Origin: BJ22 sp021298375
Lineage (GTDB): Bacteria > Planctomycetota > Planctomycetia > Pirellulales > Pirellulaceae
Reading direction: 5' to 3'
Length of the DNA: 64,000 bases
NCBI GenBank assembly: GCA_046343015.1
Contig: JBKDOL010000107.1
Location: forward strand, 1-64,000
Part shown: piece by piece, positions 8,264-17,093 of the stretch
Position numbering within the stretch: the stretch's first letter is position 1
Layout: each line of letters starts with the position of its first letter
Notes under the pieces: model-generated
What the model was told of the DNA's origin: nothing
Database searches by the model: none
The model's input: only the letters and a program-made list of their open reading frames with translations
Translations under genes and position numbers: made by a program

Positions 8264-8815
8264 ATGAGTCCCGACAAACCCGCTGGGGTCACGATTCCGC
8301 TCGGCAAGAGAAAAATCGCGTTCCTGATTCTGGGTTCTACCCTGTTTGTGGCTGCGAGCATCTTCCTTTGGTCGATCGCCGAGGGGCAACAGCGATTTTT
8401 TCCGTTGCTGGTTAAATCGGCTGCGGTTGCCGGAGTGCTGTTTTTCAGCTTCTGCGGGGTGTATGGCTGCTTCAAGCTATTTGATAACCGGCCGGGGTTG
8501 ATTATCGATGATGAGGGGATCGTCGATAACTCAAGCGCGATCGGAGCAGGGAGGGTTCCCTGGGATGAAGTCGTGGATTTGAGGATTTCGGAGATCTCGG
8601 GACAACGTTTCATCACGGTGGTGGTCGAGAACCCTGAGAAGTACGCTGCCCGGGGCAATGCCCTCAGCCGCCTGGCGAACTCGGCAAATACGAGAATGAC
8701 GGGCAGCCCGATTAACATCTCGGCAAACTCGCTTAACATTAAATTCGACGAACTTGTTCAAGCGATGATGTTCGCGTTTGGGGAGTATCAGCGCGGCGTG
8801 GCCAAGGAGGACTGA
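8264..8815 (+). CDS. STM3941-family membrane protein
   Basis: A 183-residue protein starting at ATG 8264 (MSPDKPAGVTIPLGKRK); the frame extends upstream but without family similarity. It matches the STM3941 family pattern in order: an IPLGKRK head, two membrane helices (about residues 20-38 and 52-70), KLFDNRPGLIIDDEGIVDNSS, a VPWDEV segment, a VENPEKY stretch and GSPINISANSLN near the end. The soluble part after the helices resembles a small PH-like beta domain. Function unknown; members are widespread and often occur in mobile or accessory DNA, which fits the context. Confidence 0.78.
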   Translation: MSPDKPAGVTIPLGKRKIAFLILGSTLFVAASIFLWSIAEGQQRFFPLLVKSAAVAGVLFFSFCGVYGCFKLFDNRPGLIIDDEGIVDNSSAIGAGRVPWDEVVDLRISEISGQRFITVVVENPEKYAARGNALSRLANSANTRMTGSPINISANSLNIKFDELVQAMMFAFGEYQRGVAKED

Positions 8816-8870
8816 ATTGAAACCGGTGGTCGGCAGTTCCTGAATAGTCTGGAGTTGCCGGGGGCAAAAG

Positions 8871-9215
8871 TTTTCTGGCTGTCGGACTCAAGTTACCGTC
8901 GTTGACAACCGACATGCGTTGGCTTTTGAGTCGTGTCAGGAGATCCTTGGAAGCTGCTCGATATCACCGGTTCCGATCCTTTGGGAGTTCATCGACGGAT
9001 TTCTTGCGGCATACTGGAGGCGGCCGGAGCGGTATCTCGATCCCGAGGCCAGAACAGCCATTTCGTAATTTGCCCAATTGGCGGGTGAGGGAGGTTTCAC
9101 AGCGCCTGAGCGACTCAAAAGTGACATCGACATGGGCGTTTGGGCGGGGCATTATTCCGATCCCTGGTCACGGAAAGAAAAAGACTTTGGAAATCGAATT
9201 ACCGTAGCAGGCTGA
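8871..9215 (+). pseudogene. 3' remnant of a SAM methyltransferase
   Basis: One frame reads LAFESCQEILG, then VPILWEFIDGFLAAYWRRPE and RYLDPEARTAIS, an in-frame TAA at 9066-9068, and continues with FAQLAGEGGF, KSDIDMGVWAGHYSD and DFGNRITVAG to a TGA at 9213-9215. This aligns along its length with the C-terminal third of the intact methyltransferase at 648-1406 (shared DGF-AAYWRRPE-YL, then a GYR/GNR-I-VA end). The N-terminal SAM-binding part is missing, and the upstream edge is probably frameshifted near 8880. It is a decayed paralogue or relative, not a functional gene. Confidence 0.75.
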
Positions 9216-9349
9216 GCAGAAACGCTTTGCGTTTTGCTTGAGTCTGCGGGGGCTGTGATTCTGAGTCGATTTTTGGACGGTTGATCGGCTCGGGCCTTTG
9301 AGTTGCAGGCCGAAGTTGTTGGACTGTTCGAAAAGGGAGAAAGTCGCTG

Positions 9350-9829
9350 ATGAATGTGACCGTCGTGGAGGGAGACCTGCTGGACCAGAATGTCGAAGTG
9401 ATCGTCAACGCCTGGAACCGGAATTTGATACCGTGGTGGCTGTTGATTCCACAAGGCGTATCCGGTGCGATTAAGAAGCGAGGTGGGCTCGAGCCGTTCA
9501 GGGAGCTCGGCCGGATGGGTCCCATTCCGCTCGGTCATGCCGTGCAAACAACGGCTGGCAATCTGCCGTTCAGAGCGATCATCCATGTTGCGGGAATCAA
9601 CCTGTTTTGGCGATCATCAGAAACTTCTGTGAGGGATTCTGTCAGGAACGCGGTGAGCTTGGCAGCGCGACATGGCTATCGCTCGATTGCAATTCCGTTG
9701 ATCGGCGCCGGTTCTGGTGGCAGCGCACCGGATAAAGTCCAAGCGATCATGGAAGATGAATTGGCCAAGACTTCATTTGCTGGAGACGTTCGGATTGTCC
9801 GTTACAGACCGAAATCCAAAAGTGGATAG
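9350..9829 (+). CDS. macro-domain protein (ADP-ribose binding)
   Basis: A 159-residue single-domain protein. Family marks are GDLLDQNVEVIVNAWN near the N-terminus, GVSGAIKKRGG at about residues 36-46 (the loop that contacts the distal ribose and phosphates), HVAGINLFW and IPLIGAGSGG at about residues 121-130. Macro domains bind ADP-ribose or its derivatives and some remove it from proteins or nucleic acids; which activity applies here is not evident. No partner toxin gene is adjacent: the preceding 135 bp are empty and before that is the methyltransferase remnant. It is the last gene of the rightward accessory run. Confidence 0.85.
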   Translation: MNVTVVEGDLLDQNVEVIVNAWNRNLIPWWLLIPQGVSGAIKKRGGLEPFRELGRMGPIPLGHAVQTTAGNLPFRAIIHVAGINLFWRSSETSVRDSVRNAVSLAARHGYRSIAIPLIGAGSGGSAPDKVQAIMEDELAKTSFAGDVRIVRYRPKSKSG

Positions 9830-10048
9830 GGCAACGGGAGCGTTCTCCTGAGCTACCTTGGGAGGAGTGGTGGGCGAAACGAAACGGCGACACCTGCAGT
9901 TGTTCGTGGAGAGTAAAACTTGCCGTGTATCCCTTGAGAATTTCTCAGCGGCGATCGGAATCCGCCGAGTGAGGGCTTTGGCGAGACAATAACTGCTCCT
10001 GCGAATAAGCGGGCTGCCAACGGTAGTCCGGCGACGGAGGGGCGGGGC

Positions 10049-11932
10049 TTATTTTGCGGTGGCTTTTTCCCAAGTGGCCGTTCCGCCGACAACTGGCAGG
10101 GTGAGCGAGGTGCCTGCGAGGTCGACGCTGAGTTCAGTGCCCGGCTCGGGCCAAAGCGTAAAGTCGCGATCGCTTGAAAAAATCAGGAGGGCGATCTGCT
10201 CGCCCTTGGGAATCACCTGGTCATCGGGCTGGAGGGTGAAGTCAAGTTCATAAAACTGACCGGGCGCAAGTGGCTCGCTTTGATCCAGCGACTTGTGATT
10301 TTGCGGATCGGCCCAGCCCCGAGTGATGATGTTGTCGGTAATTTTGCCACCTTCCTGCCAAGGCAAGGCGACGAGCCAGACGGACAAGTTGGCCGCGGGT
10401 TTGTTGGCGGCGAGTTTGATTTTAAGGCGGGGCGTGCCTGAGAGGTGCACGTCTTCAGCCAGGGTCGGAGAGAGGAAGAGAAGGCGATTGGGAGAGTTGG
10501 GTGCGGTGGCGAGAGCCTGACCGGTGAAGTTGACGTCGTCGGCAAATTTCTGAATGACTGAGCCGGTGACTGCCGAGCGGCTCAATTCGCCCTGTTGACT
10601 GCCGTCGCCGTTGGGAAACAGTTGGACAGGTTGGGCTTCGGGGTGTGGATAGTCAGGATAAGCCGTGGGCTTGTTCCGCCGCGAGTCCTCCCGAACGACC
10701 CAAGACTTGGGATCGCTTTCGACTCCATTTTCGACCCCGTAGAGGTAGCGGGTGAACCATTTGTTAACTTGTTTGAAGGGCGGATCGCCACCGTGACCTC
10801 CCTGATGAAAGTAAGCTTGGAGGGGAATGCCTTTGGCCTTGAGGGCTTCGTAAATCCGCACGCTGTGCTCGGGCATGACATTCCAGTCGTTGAAGGCATG
10901 GGCCATGAGTGTGGCCGCTTTCACTCCATCGATTCGCCGAAGGAGATCCCGATTGGCCCAGTAGGCGTTGTAATCGCCACTTTGCCGGTCGATATTCTCA
11001 ATCATTTCCTGGTCGCGGTACTTGGAATCGCAATCATCGCGCAAATCAGGGTTTCCACTTTTGATGAAGTCGTAGAGCACGTCGACATCTTCACCCATAT
11101 AGCCACCTGGATGTCGAACCAAGCCGTGCGACCGGTAATAGTGGTAGTAAGAAGTATTGGGTGCGACGGGAATAATTGCTGCGAGTCCCTCGACGCCAGT
11201 CGTCGCGGCAGCGAGGGGAATCGTCCCGTTGTAAGAGGTCCCAATCATGCCGACTTTGCCCGAGCACCATTGGGCCTTGACCTCTTCATCGCCATCAGGG
11301 GTCGTATAGCCCTTGGCTCGTCCGTTGAGCCAATCGATGACCGCTTTAGGGGCGAGGCACTCGGGGTCCCCGCCAACGGTGGGGCAACCTTGAGACAAAC
11401 CGGTGCCTGGAGCCTCCGAGTGAACCACTGCAAAACCGCGGGGTACCCATTCGTTGACAAGCGAGTTTGAAATCATTTCCTTATCGGATTGATAAGGAAT
11501 CGGTTCGGGAAATTCATGCTTGGGAGGGTCAGCGCCGAGTTCGTGTTTTGGGTCCCAGAACACCTTGGGATCGTTGGACGCGACGCCGGAGAAGTAGGGG
11601 CTGGACTCATAGATGACAGGAACCTTCAGTCCTTCGGTTTCTGTCTGCTGTTGGCGGGTGACATCGACGTGCATGCGGTCGTTCTTGCCATCGCCGTCGC
11701 TGTCAAAAGTCGTTTCCACCCAGAGTCGCTGGCGAATCCAGGTCTGGGGGTCCTTGAAAGCAGGGACCACTTGGGCCAGTCCATCGACAAACACTGGCTT
11801 GGCAGGATCATTCGAGTTGGGCTGAGGTTGGGCTGGGAGGGGTTTCGCCCCGGCACTTTCCAACAGCAGCGAGCCAGCGAACAGGAACAACAACTTGGTC
11901 GCCATGGGGACTGGGCGCAAAAGAGATGTCAT
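10049..11932 (-). CDS. exported X-Pro dipeptidyl-peptidase-like CocE/NonD hydrolase
   Basis: A 627-residue serine hydrolase with an N-terminal signal peptide (hydrophobic LLFLFAGSLLL before residue 30). The alpha/beta hydrolase domain has the nucleophile elbow GTSYNG, the acid in AHAFNDWNV and the histidine in HQGGHGG. The C-terminal beta domain (from about residue 420) corresponds to the X-Pro DPP C-terminal domain of the CocE family. The family releases X-Pro dipeptides or cleaves esters and beta-lactam-type acyl groups; the length and VHSEAPGTGLSQGC block favour the actinobacterial-type Xaa-Pro dipeptidyl-peptidase. Probably periplasmic. Start could also be the ATG at 11905, which begins closer to the hydrophobic core. 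Confidence 0.85.
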   Translation of the reverse strand: MTSLLRPVPMATKLLFLFAGSLLLESAGAKPLPAQPQPNSNDPAKPVFVDGLAQVVPAFKDPQTWIRQRLWVETTFDSDGDGKNDRMHVDVTRQQQTETEGLKVPVIYESSPYFSGVASNDPKVFWDPKHELGADPPKHEFPEPIPYQSDKEMISNSLVNEWVPRGFAVVHSEAPGTGLSQGCPTVGGDPECLAPKAVIDWLNGRAKGYTTPDGDEEVKAQWCSGKVGMIGTSYNGTIPLAAATTGVEGLAAIIPVAPNTSYYHYYRSHGLVRHPGGYMGEDVDVLYDFIKSGNPDLRDDCDSKYRDQEMIENIDRQSGDYNAYWANRDLLRRIDGVKAATLMAHAFNDWNVMPEHSVRIYEALKAKGIPLQAYFHQGGHGGDPPFKQVNKWFTRYLYGVENGVESDPKSWVVREDSRRNKPTAYPDYPHPEAQPVQLFPNGDGSQQGELSRSAVTGSVIQKFADDVNFTGQALATAPNSPNRLLFLSPTLAEDVHLSGTPRLKIKLAANKPAANLSVWLVALPWQEGGKITDNIITRGWADPQNHKSLDQSEPLAPGQFYELDFTLQPDDQVIPKGEQIALLIFSSDRDFTLWPEPGTELSVDLAGTSLTLPVVGGTATWEKATAK

Positions 11933-12162
11933 CGGTAGTCAGCCTGATAAGAACTCGAATTGAAATGAGAAATGGCCAAAGGGCGAGGGCTCGGCCGTCT
12001 TACTCGGCGTGATTCCCGGCCTTGGACCAGAGGATATCGCGGCTTGCGGGCCGTGCTCCCAATTTTATCTGAAAACAGTTACCCCGCCGACAGTGTAAAG
12101 GTTTTTGAGTAAACTTAGCCCGCTGAACGGATTGCCCCTTTTTTTCTTCAGGCTACCCCCCA

Positions 12163-13590
12163 ATGAGCACTGCAATTTCCACCTCCCTTCGCACTCTGTT
12201 CCCGATATTGATCTTCATTTGTCTCGGCTGGACCGATTCCCGACTCAGTGCGACCCAGGCGGATTTGCCGGAAGATCACCAACGAGGTTTGGCGCAAATT
12301 ACAGAGGGCCGGGTCAAGGGAACCGTGGCTTTCCTGGCGAGCGACGAGTTAGCGGGCCGTGGAACGCCCTCGCGCGAGTTCAACATCGCCGCGGCGTTTG
12401 TTGCGGCTCGGTTTCAGGGCGCGGGGCTGAAGGGAGGCGGCAAGGATGGGAGCTTTTATCAGGAAACGATGATGCGGGAGGTGCAAACGCCTGCGAGTGG
12501 TGTGGTTTATCAAACGACCGCGGGAATAGACTTGCCACACTTCGGTTTGCTGGCTGCGACGGACGCGTTTGATTACTCCGGCCCGACCACTTTGGTCGAC
12601 CCGGAGCAAGATCTTTCTCAACTGAAACTGGACGGTGTGGCGACGGTGTTGTGGAAGAGCGAAGCGAAGGGGAACCGGGCAATATCCCAAGTTGCCCGGC
12701 TGGCCAATTCACTCAAGGCCGCGGGGGCGAAGGCTTTGGTCTTGTATACGGCCGAGGAGAGTGAACTGGTGCAACTCGGGATTGCCGCTCGCGAGCGTTC
12801 GCGGATCGAGTCCCCGCGCAGTCAAATCAGCTTGCCGGTGCTGTTGGGCAAAGGTGACCCTGCGGCGGGAGAGGTCCGGTTGACCGTGCCGGGGTTGATT
12901 GTGACTGAATTGCCGATGCGAAATGTGATTGGCGTGCTTGAAGGCTCAGACCCGCAATTGAAGCAGGAAGCGATTTTATTTACGGCTCATCTGGATCACC
13001 TGGGTGCCCGTCCCGGGACAGGCGAGGACAGCATCTACAACGGAGCGGATGACGACGCCTCGGGTTGTACCGCGGTGTTAACGTTGGCGGATGCTTTTGC
13101 CGCGATGCCGACCCGTCCGAAGCGGTCGGTGATTTTCATGACGTTTTGGGGTGAAGAGCAGGGATTACTCGGCAGTCGCCAATTCGCGGCGGAACCAACT
13201 TGGCCGCTTGAAAAAATTACGGCCAACGTGAACATCGAGATGATTGGACGGCCAGAAGCGGGAGCCAATGAAAAGATCTGGATGACAGGTTGGCAAGCCT
13301 CGGACCTGGGTGGTTTGATGAATGTCGAGTCAGCCAAAATTGGAGTCGAGATTTTTGAGCACCCCCGATTTAGTGCGATGCTTTACCGGGCGAGCGATAA
13401 CTGGTCGCTGGTGGAAAAGGGGGTGATTGCTCACAGCTTTTCGGCTGGGAGCCTGCATGCGGATTATCATCAGCCGGACGATGAGTGGGAGCGGTTGAAC
13501 ATTCCACACATGACGCGGGTGATTCAGGGCTTGTTCATCGGGTCGCAGGGGATATGTAACGGGCTGGTGACTCCGAAGGCAGCGAAATAG
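12163..13590 (+). CDS. exported M28-family zinc aminopeptidase with PA domain
   Basis: A 475-residue protein with a signal peptide (hydrophobic TLFPILIFICLGW near residue 15). After a conserved FLASDELAGRGT motif comes an inserted PA-type lid domain (about residues 115-240) and then the M28 catalytic domain. Metal ligands and catalytic residues are visible: His276 in TAHLDHLG, Asp296 in GADDDASG, the Glu pair 331-332 in WGEEQGLLGS, the acidic residue in NVNIEMIGRPE and the final His in LHADYHQPDDE. It should remove N-terminal residues from peptides outside the cytoplasm. It diverges from the X-Pro peptidase gene, so the two may form a peptide-degrading pair. Confidence 0.92.
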   Translation: MSTAISTSLRTLFPILIFICLGWTDSRLSATQADLPEDHQRGLAQITEGRVKGTVAFLASDELAGRGTPSREFNIAAAFVAARFQGAGLKGGGKDGSFYQETMMREVQTPASGVVYQTTAGIDLPHFGLLAATDAFDYSGPTTLVDPEQDLSQLKLDGVATVLWKSEAKGNRAISQVARLANSLKAAGAKALVLYTAEESELVQLGIAARERSRIESPRSQISLPVLLGKGDPAAGEVRLTVPGLIVTELPMRNVIGVLEGSDPQLKQEAILFTAHLDHLGARPGTGEDSIYNGADDDASGCTAVLTLADAFAAMPTRPKRSVIFMTFWGEEQGLLGSRQFAAEPTWPLEKITANVNIEMIGRPEAGANEKIWMTGWQASDLGGLMNVESAKIGVEIFEHPRFSAMLYRASDNWSLVEKGVIAHSFSAGSLHADYHQPDDEWERLNIPHMTRVIQGLFIGSQGICNGLVTPKAAK

Positions 13591-13659
13591 GGCGGGGCAG
13601 TCCGAATTTGCATTTGGTCGGCCGCGCGACGTCGGACTTTCTCATCCACGATTGGACCT

Positions 13660-14925
13660 ATGGCTACCGCATTTCAATTGGCCGCTGAGCAGTATGCAGC
13701 TTTGGATGTCGATGTGGAGCAGTCAATCGCTCGGCTGGCGGAGCAATCGATTTCGATTCAATGCTGGCAAGGGGACGATGTCAGCGGGTTTGAGCAGCGG
13801 GGGACGGAACTGGGAGGCGGTCTGGCGGTCACCGGAAAGTATCCGGGCAGGGCGCGAAACGCTGACGAGCTGCGGGCTGACGCGGAAGTTGCGTTGAGTC
13901 AGCTCCCGGGAAGACATCGCTTCAATTTGCACGCCTCCTATGCGGAATCGGGGCCGGGGCGGTCTGGTCCGACATGCAGCGAGCGAAATCAATTGGAAAC
14001 GGGGCACTTTGGCAACTGGATTGCCTGGGCCAAGTCGCTGGGGATTGGGTTGGATTTTAACCCGACGTTCTTTGCCCATCCGTTGGCTGCGAGTGGCATG
14101 ACGCTGGCGCATGCCGACCAAGGGATACGGCGTTTCTGGATTGAGCACGGCCAAGCGACGCGGCGAATTGCAGCTCATTTCGGTGCGGAACTGGGCACCG
14201 CGGCTGTTCACAACCTTTGGATTCCGGACGGGATGAAAGACTTGCCAGTCGACCGCTGGGGACCTCGCGCTCGGCTGCGAGATAGTCTTGACCAGATCTT
14301 TGCGGAGTCGTTTTCTGAGTCAAAGCTGATTGACTCGGTGGAGGGGAAACTCTTTGGAATCGGCTCGGAGTCCTACGTCGTCGGTTCGCATGAGTTTTAC
14401 CTTGGCTACGCGACGAGGCGACAGATTGCGGTTTGTCTCGATAGCGGGCATTACCATCCCACGGAGGAACTGGCCGAGAAGCTTTCGGCGGTACTGCAAT
14501 TTGTGCCGCGGGTGTTATTGCATGTCAGTCGCGGGGTGCGGTGGGACAGTGATCACGTGGTAATTTTGAATGATGAACTGAGGGCCATTGCGACCGAATT
14601 GGTCCGGGGTGATTGCCTCGAACGGGTTCGGATTGGGCTCGACTACTTCGACGCGAGCATTAATCGGATTGCGGCTTGGGTGCTGGGGGTGCGGGCCACG
14701 CAGCAGGCGTTACTGCAAGCTTTGCTCGAGCCGGAGAAACTTTTGCGGTCGCTGGAGGAGGCCGGGGACTTTACTGGTCGGCTGGTGCTGATGGAGCAGG
14801 CCAAGCAATTGCCTTGGGGAGCAGTCTGGACCGAGTTTTGCGAGCGAGCCAATGTGGCTCCCGGCGGGGAGTGGCTACAAACCGTCCGTAACTATGAAAA
14901 CAACGTGCTCTCGCTCCGGCGATAG
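13660..14925 (+). CDS. rhaA: L-rhamnose isomerase
   Basis: A 421-residue cytoplasmic enzyme, close to the usual family length, that interconverts L-rhamnose and L-rhamnulose, the first step of rhamnose breakdown. Recognised blocks include SISIQCWQGDDVSGFE near the N-terminus, FNLHASYAE, LGIGLDFNPTFFAHP, HNLWIPDGMKDLPVDR, GSHEFYLGY and LDSGHYHPTE with the metal-binding Glu/Asp/His residues, and a DSDHVVILNDE block. It starts 69 bp after the peptidase gene. No kinase or aldolase of the rhamnose pathway is next to it in this window, which is common when catabolic genes are scattered in planctomycetes. Confidence 0.95.
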   Translation: MATAFQLAAEQYAALDVDVEQSIARLAEQSISIQCWQGDDVSGFEQRGTELGGGLAVTGKYPGRARNADELRADAEVALSQLPGRHRFNLHASYAESGPGRSGPTCSERNQLETGHFGNWIAWAKSLGIGLDFNPTFFAHPLAASGMTLAHADQGIRRFWIEHGQATRRIAAHFGAELGTAAVHNLWIPDGMKDLPVDRWGPRARLRDSLDQIFAESFSESKLIDSVEGKLFGIGSESYVVGSHEFYLGYATRRQIAVCLDSGHYHPTEELAEKLSAVLQFVPRVLLHVSRGVRWDSDHVVILNDELRAIATELVRGDCLERVRIGLDYFDASINRIAAWVLGVRATQQALLQALLEPEKLLRSLEEAGDFTGRLVLMEQAKQLPWGAVWTEFCERANVAPGGEWLQTVRNYENNVLSLRR

Positions 14926-14996
14926 CGATCCAGCAAACGGGCTTGTCAGGCGGACGGGCTTGGAGGTCTTGCGTCTGAAAGTCGAGAGCGGGAGGC

Positions 14997-15770
14997 TTAT
15001 TTGCCGAACCACCCGCTGAAGGGAACCTTTTCAAACAGCCACCAGCGGGGCTTGGGCTTTTTTCCTCGCTTCAGTCCGAAGTCCTTGGTGGCAACTTCCA
15101 CGACGCGGCGAGCGATCTCCTTGGGGTCGTCCGTGACGATGAAACGATCGACGTCGACTTGGCCGATCGTCCCCTCTTTGACCATGGTATCGCGAAGGTA
15201 ATCGAGCATTGGCTGCCAGAATTCCTTGCCAGCGAGAACGATGGGAAACCCTTCGACTTTTTCGGTTTGCACCAGAGTCGAAATTTCGAACAGTTCATCG
15301 AGAGTGCCAAAGCCGCCTGGCAGGGCGACGAACGCGTAGGAGTATTTGGCGAGCATCAACTTGCGAACGAAGAAGTACTTGAACTCGACAAATACGTCGA
15401 GATAGGGATTGGGGTATTGCTCAAAGGGAAGAATGATATTGCAGCCAACGCTGTGGCCGCCGGCTTGTTTGGCACCGCGATTGGCAGCTTCCATGATTCC
15501 CGGTCCACCGCCAGTCATGACCGTAAAGCCGACTTTGGCCAGTTCCTCACCGATCTCGACGCCGAGCTTGTAGTAGCGGTGATCCTCTGGAAAGCGGGCC
15601 GAGCCAAAGACGGTCACACAGGGGCCGACAAAGTGCAATTTCCGGAAGCCGCGAATCAGCTCGCTGAAGATTCGAAACGCCCGGACCAGTTCTGACCAGC
15701 GGGAATTGGGGCCCTCGAGGATCAGACGGTCTTCATTGGATCGGTTGATGGAGTGGTGAGGATGGTTCAT
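14997..15770 (-). CDS. LOG-family protein (TIGR00730 Rossmann fold)
   Basis: A 257-residue protein from ATG 15770 (MNHPHHSINRSNED); the upstream frame is not protein-like. Family blocks are VTVFGSARFPEDH, VMTGGGPGIMEAANRGA and the LOG signature PGGFGTLDELFE, with the Arg and Glu residues that in characterised members act on nucleoside 5'-monophosphates. Enzymes of this family split cytokinin-type or other nucleotides into base and ribose phosphate, and were once misnamed lysine decarboxylases. The C-terminal tail KRGKKPKPRWWLFEKVP is basic and aromatic. It is convergent with rhaA, 71 bp apart. Confidence 0.87.
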   Translation of the reverse strand: MNHPHHSINRSNEDRLILEGPNSRWSELVRAFRIFSELIRGFRKLHFVGPCVTVFGSARFPEDHRYYKLGVEIGEELAKVGFTVMTGGGPGIMEAANRGAKQAGGHSVGCNIILPFEQYPNPYLDVFVEFKYFFVRKLMLAKYSYAFVALPGGFGTLDELFEISTLVQTEKVEGFPIVLAGKEFWQPMLDYLRDTMVKEGTIGQVDVDRFIVTDDPKEIARRVVEVATKDFGLKRGKKPKPRWWLFEKVPFSGWFGK

Positions 15771-16539
15771 AAGATGCGTCACAGCCCAGAAAAAGTTGGC
15801 TGAGTTGAGTCCAGTGACAATCGAGTCAAAAACAATGTGGCCCCGGGAACCAACGCCGCGCGGCATGAGCTTATCGGCAATTCCATCCGCGACGAATCCC
15901 GGGCAAAGAGCAGCCTGTTTCAAGGGTTGGTCGAGTACCCTGTTGCCGGGAGGGACTGGATCGTCCTGAGCCGAGGCAGTTGAGTGCGTACAGACCCGAG
16001 AAACCTTAGCATTCTTCCAAGACGGGCCGGTCAGGAAAATAGGAATCCTCGGGGAAAACCGTCGATTGCGGTGGGAAAATGATTTGAAAATACCAAGTTT
16101 GATCGGCAGGCCAGAGGACGCGTGGGGTGCGATCCGCACGTTCCCTGGAAGGTTCGACCGTCCTCGAACAATCCTCGAACAATCCTCGAACGATCCTCGA
16201 ACGATCCTCGAACGATCCTCGAACGATCCTCGAACGATCCTCGAACGACCAAGCGGCCGGCCGCAGTTTCCCGGCCGAGCCCGCGAGTGCGGGCAACGAG
16301 GGCGGGCAACACCGGGTGCAGGCAGGGAGGTTGCCGAGAGAAGCAGGGAGGGCCGTTACAAACGGAACGCGCAAGCCTGGGTGGAACCGCGACCAGGCTC
16401 CCAAGAACAAAACTCCGAGCAGCGAGGGAGCTGAGCCTAGGGTTTACGCTGCGTTCAACGCGAGAAACCGAGCCGGAGTTGTTGCTCCCCGGTTAGGATT
16501 GCCAGCAGCGGTTGCGGCTGCGGAAGTTAACCTCGGAAA
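15771..16539. other. long spacer between the LOG gene and atpC
   Basis: No gene is supported. Reading frames across it on both strands are generated by the 11-bp tandem repeats at 16161-16248 and by GC-rich sequence. No clear terminator for the ATP synthase operon was found; a weak imperfect hairpin lies near 16465-16495 without a T run. Confidence 0.5.
16161..16248. repeat. 11-bp tandem repeat, eight copies
   Basis: Eight uninterrupted copies of an 11-bp unit: two of TCCTCGAACAA (16161-16182) followed by six of TCCTCGAACGA (16183-16248). Because 11 is not a multiple of three, every frame encodes the same 11-residue repeating peptide, which produces false genes on both strands. The unit length is close to one helical turn, so each TCGA core faces nearly the same side of the DNA. 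Confidence 0.93.
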
Positions 16540-16941
16540 CTATCCGCGGCTGCCCGTGGCCAGGCGGAGTTGGGCTCGGGCTTGGGCGATGGTCTTGTTC
16601 TTGATCTCGACGAGTTCAGCTTTGTCCGAAGCGGAGATTTGGGTTTTGTCGAGCAGTTGCTGGGCGGCGCCTCGGTCGATCTGATTTACGGGAACGCACC
16701 GCCCGGTCAGGATGGAGACCACATTTTCGGTAACCTGGACAAAACCACCGTCGACGTAGTAGCTGCCGGACTTTCCTGCGCCTGAGACCCGCAGTTCTCC
16801 CGGGGCAAGCCGGCCAATCATGGGGGCGTGTCCAGCCAAAATCCCGGCTTCACCATCCATCAGCGGAACGGAGACTGATTCGGCCTGTTGGTCGAGAGTG
16901 GTGCATTCCGGGGTGACGACGACAACCTGAAGGTTTGCCAT
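16540..16941 (-). CDS. atpC: ATP synthase F1 epsilon subunit
   Basis: A 133-residue central-stalk subunit, the last gene of the leftward ATP synthase operon. ATG at 16941 (MANLQVVVVTPE) is the family start. The N-terminal beta domain shows the typical VSVPLMDGEAGILAGHAPMIG and the tail has two helices (AAQQLLDKTQISASDKAELVEIK and IAQARAQLRLA region). The epsilon subunit couples gamma to the c-ring and can inhibit ATP hydrolysis through its C-terminal helices. It follows atpD by 152 bp. Confidence 0.95.
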   Translation of the reverse strand: MANLQVVVVTPECTTLDQQAESVSVPLMDGEAGILAGHAPMIGRLAPGELRVSGAGKSGSYYVDGGFVQVTENVVSILTGRCVPVNQIDRGAAQQLLDKTQISASDKAELVEIKNKTIAQARAQLRLATGSRG

Positions 16942-17093
16942 GATGAGCGCCAACTTGCGAGGGTTTGAGGAACTGTCGTTTCGGCTGGGGTCTGAAGTCA
17001 GTGGGCAAGAGCAAAATCGAGGTGGCAAGTGCGGCTGAGGGGGCAGGGGGATTCAGCACCGCTCCCTGCCCATCAGTGGACTGCCCTGATCGA

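Noticed and set aside
16066..16684. Repeat-containing proteins with NDPRTILERSS units
   Set aside because: Frames on both strands are produced by the 11-bp tandem repeats, which keep all frames open; no ribosome binding site or flanking domain supports any of them.
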